Shown piece by piece: positions 4,801-5,371 of a DNA stretch of 5,371 nt. The DNA comes from Clostridiales bacterium UBA7001 (lineage in GTDB: Bacteria; Bacillota; Clostridia; TANB77; CAG-508), in the NCBI GenBank assembly GCA_002449785.1, contig DJXP01000062.1, positions 1 to 5,371 of the forward strand, written 5' to 3'. The notes beneath the pieces are model-generated. The model was not told the origin of the DNA. It saw nothing but the letters and a program-made list of their open reading frames with translations, and ran no database searches. How positions within the stretch are numbered: the stretch's first letter is position 1; each line of letters opens with the position of its first letter. The position numbers and the translations under genes are program-made.

Positions 4801-5371
4801 ATGAATAAGAAAATAATGATTGTGATTTTAGCCCTATTAGTTGTAATTATTTTAGTTTTAGGAGGATATTTTATATTTAATAAAAATGGAAAGAATTCTC
4901 AAACAAATCAATATAGTAGTGATTTAAGTAGTAATGCAAAAGCAAGTACACAAAATAATAATGAAAAAAAGACAGCCAAAAATAGCCTGAGAGATGGAGA
5001 ATCTATTCAAACACAAGATAAAAATAAAGCTACAAGGGTAGTAACTGGTGGAACAAAAATTAAAATGACTTTTGGAGACACAGTTATTTATGGTGTGTTG
5101 AATGATTCGGAAACAGCAAAAGCTTTGATTCAAAAGTTGCCTATCACACAACATGAATCAAGATATACACATGACTTTTGTGGAGTAACAGAAAAATTAC
5201 CATATAACGAAGATGAAGTGCATTATGGTTGGCTAAATGGAGATATTGATTATGCTATTGATGCACCATATTACACAATTCTTTTCAAAGATGAAGAAAT
5301 ATCAGAACAATATGGTGATCAAGTTAATATTGGGGTTATAACTTCACCAATTAGTGAAATTGATAAATTAA
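4801..5371 (+). CDS. Second membrane-anchored cyclophilin-like protein (3' end outside window)
   Basis: Open to the window edge: 190 codons seen, no stop. The plan repeats that of the gene at 2710: MNKK then a hydrophobic helix (about residues 5-26, no lipobox Cys), an Asn/Ser/Lys/Gln-rich linker (27-80), and a globular domain from about residue 84. The domain shows IKMTFGDTVIYGVLNDSETAKALIQKLP (87-114), then DFCGVTEKLPYNEDEV (125-140), GWLNGDIDYA (143-152), YYTILFKDEE (157-166) and VNIGVI (175-180), fitting a cyclophilin-like beta-barrel. Its middle part (HDFCG...YGWLNGDI) differs strongly from the first protein and belongs to another branch of the family, so this is not a recent duplication. 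A single Cys127 lies in the domain. GGAGGTGA (4788-4795) is 8 bases from the ATG and only 16 bp separate it from the flavoprotein gene. Some C-terminal residues are missing, but most of the domain appears present. Confidence 0.8.
   Translation, partial: MNKKIMIVILALLVVIILVLGGYFIFNKNGKNSQTNQYSSDLSSNAKASTQNNNEKKTAKNSLRDGESIQTQDKNKATRVVTGGTKIKMTFGDTVIYGVLNDSETAKALIQKLPITQHESRYTHDFCGVTEKLPYNEDEVHYGWLNGDIDYAIDAPYYTILFKDEEISEQYGDQVNIGVITSPISEIDKL

Noticed and set aside
4924..5154. 76-codon minus-strand frame near the right end
   Set aside because: Overlaps the second cyclophilin-like gene, which has a strong ribosome binding site, an anchor and a recognisable domain; the Cys/Phe-rich antisense product is a shadow.
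1..5371. tRNA, rRNA, CRISPR array, insertion sequence or attachment site
   Set aside because: No cloverleaf-like segment, no repeated spacer pattern, no transposase or terminal inverted repeats were seen; nearly all of the window is accounted for by genes.

Overview
The window is strongly AT-rich. TAA, TAG and TGA all serve as stops, Arg is mostly AGA, Leu is mostly TTA, ribosome binding sites are strong AGGAGG-like sequences, and promoters are textbook sigma-A type. With this gene content (MntP, CatA-like acetyltransferase, DUF3737 protein, clostridial-type flavoprotein, cyclophilin-like anchored proteins), it fits a low-GC Firmicute of the class Clostridia, probably gut-associated. The genus cannot be fixed from the sequence alone.

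Layout. Bases 45-1295 carry two plus-strand genes: mntP (manganese efflux pump) and a chloramphenicol-acetyltransferase-family gene with a GTG start. A convergent 102-bp gap (1296-1397) follows, then a minus-strand LysR-family regulator (1398-2315). The divergent control region 2316-2460 is well resolved. It holds a consensus promoter for the regulator (TTGACA, 17 bp, TATAAT), a promoter for the rightward genes (TTGTTA, 17 bp, TATAAT), and between them a 20-bp near-perfect palindrome overlapping the rightward -35 box, which is a good candidate LysR operator.

From 2461 to the right edge five plus-strand genes follow with gaps of 3-17 bp: a 78-aa charged helical protein of unknown function, a membrane-anchored cyclophilin-like-fold protein, a DUF3737 beta-helix protein, an iron-sulfur-flavoprotein-like NAD(P)H/FMN oxidoreductase, and a second membrane-anchored cyclophilin-like protein cut by the window end. 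No terminator or promoter is visible between them, so they read as one operon under the divergent LysR regulator.

How the genes may work together (inference): the regulator senses a small molecule and controls an operon combining a cytoplasmic flavin oxidoreductase with two surface-anchored cyclophilin-fold domains and a beta-helix protein. A redox or small-molecule response at the envelope is plausible, but no substrate can be named. The operon is the most interesting part of the window. mntP and the acetyltransferase appear unrelated to it. Two start codons (lysR and the DUF3737 gene) are placed a few codons inside the longest reading frame because the Shine-Dalgarno sequence overlaps the upstream start.
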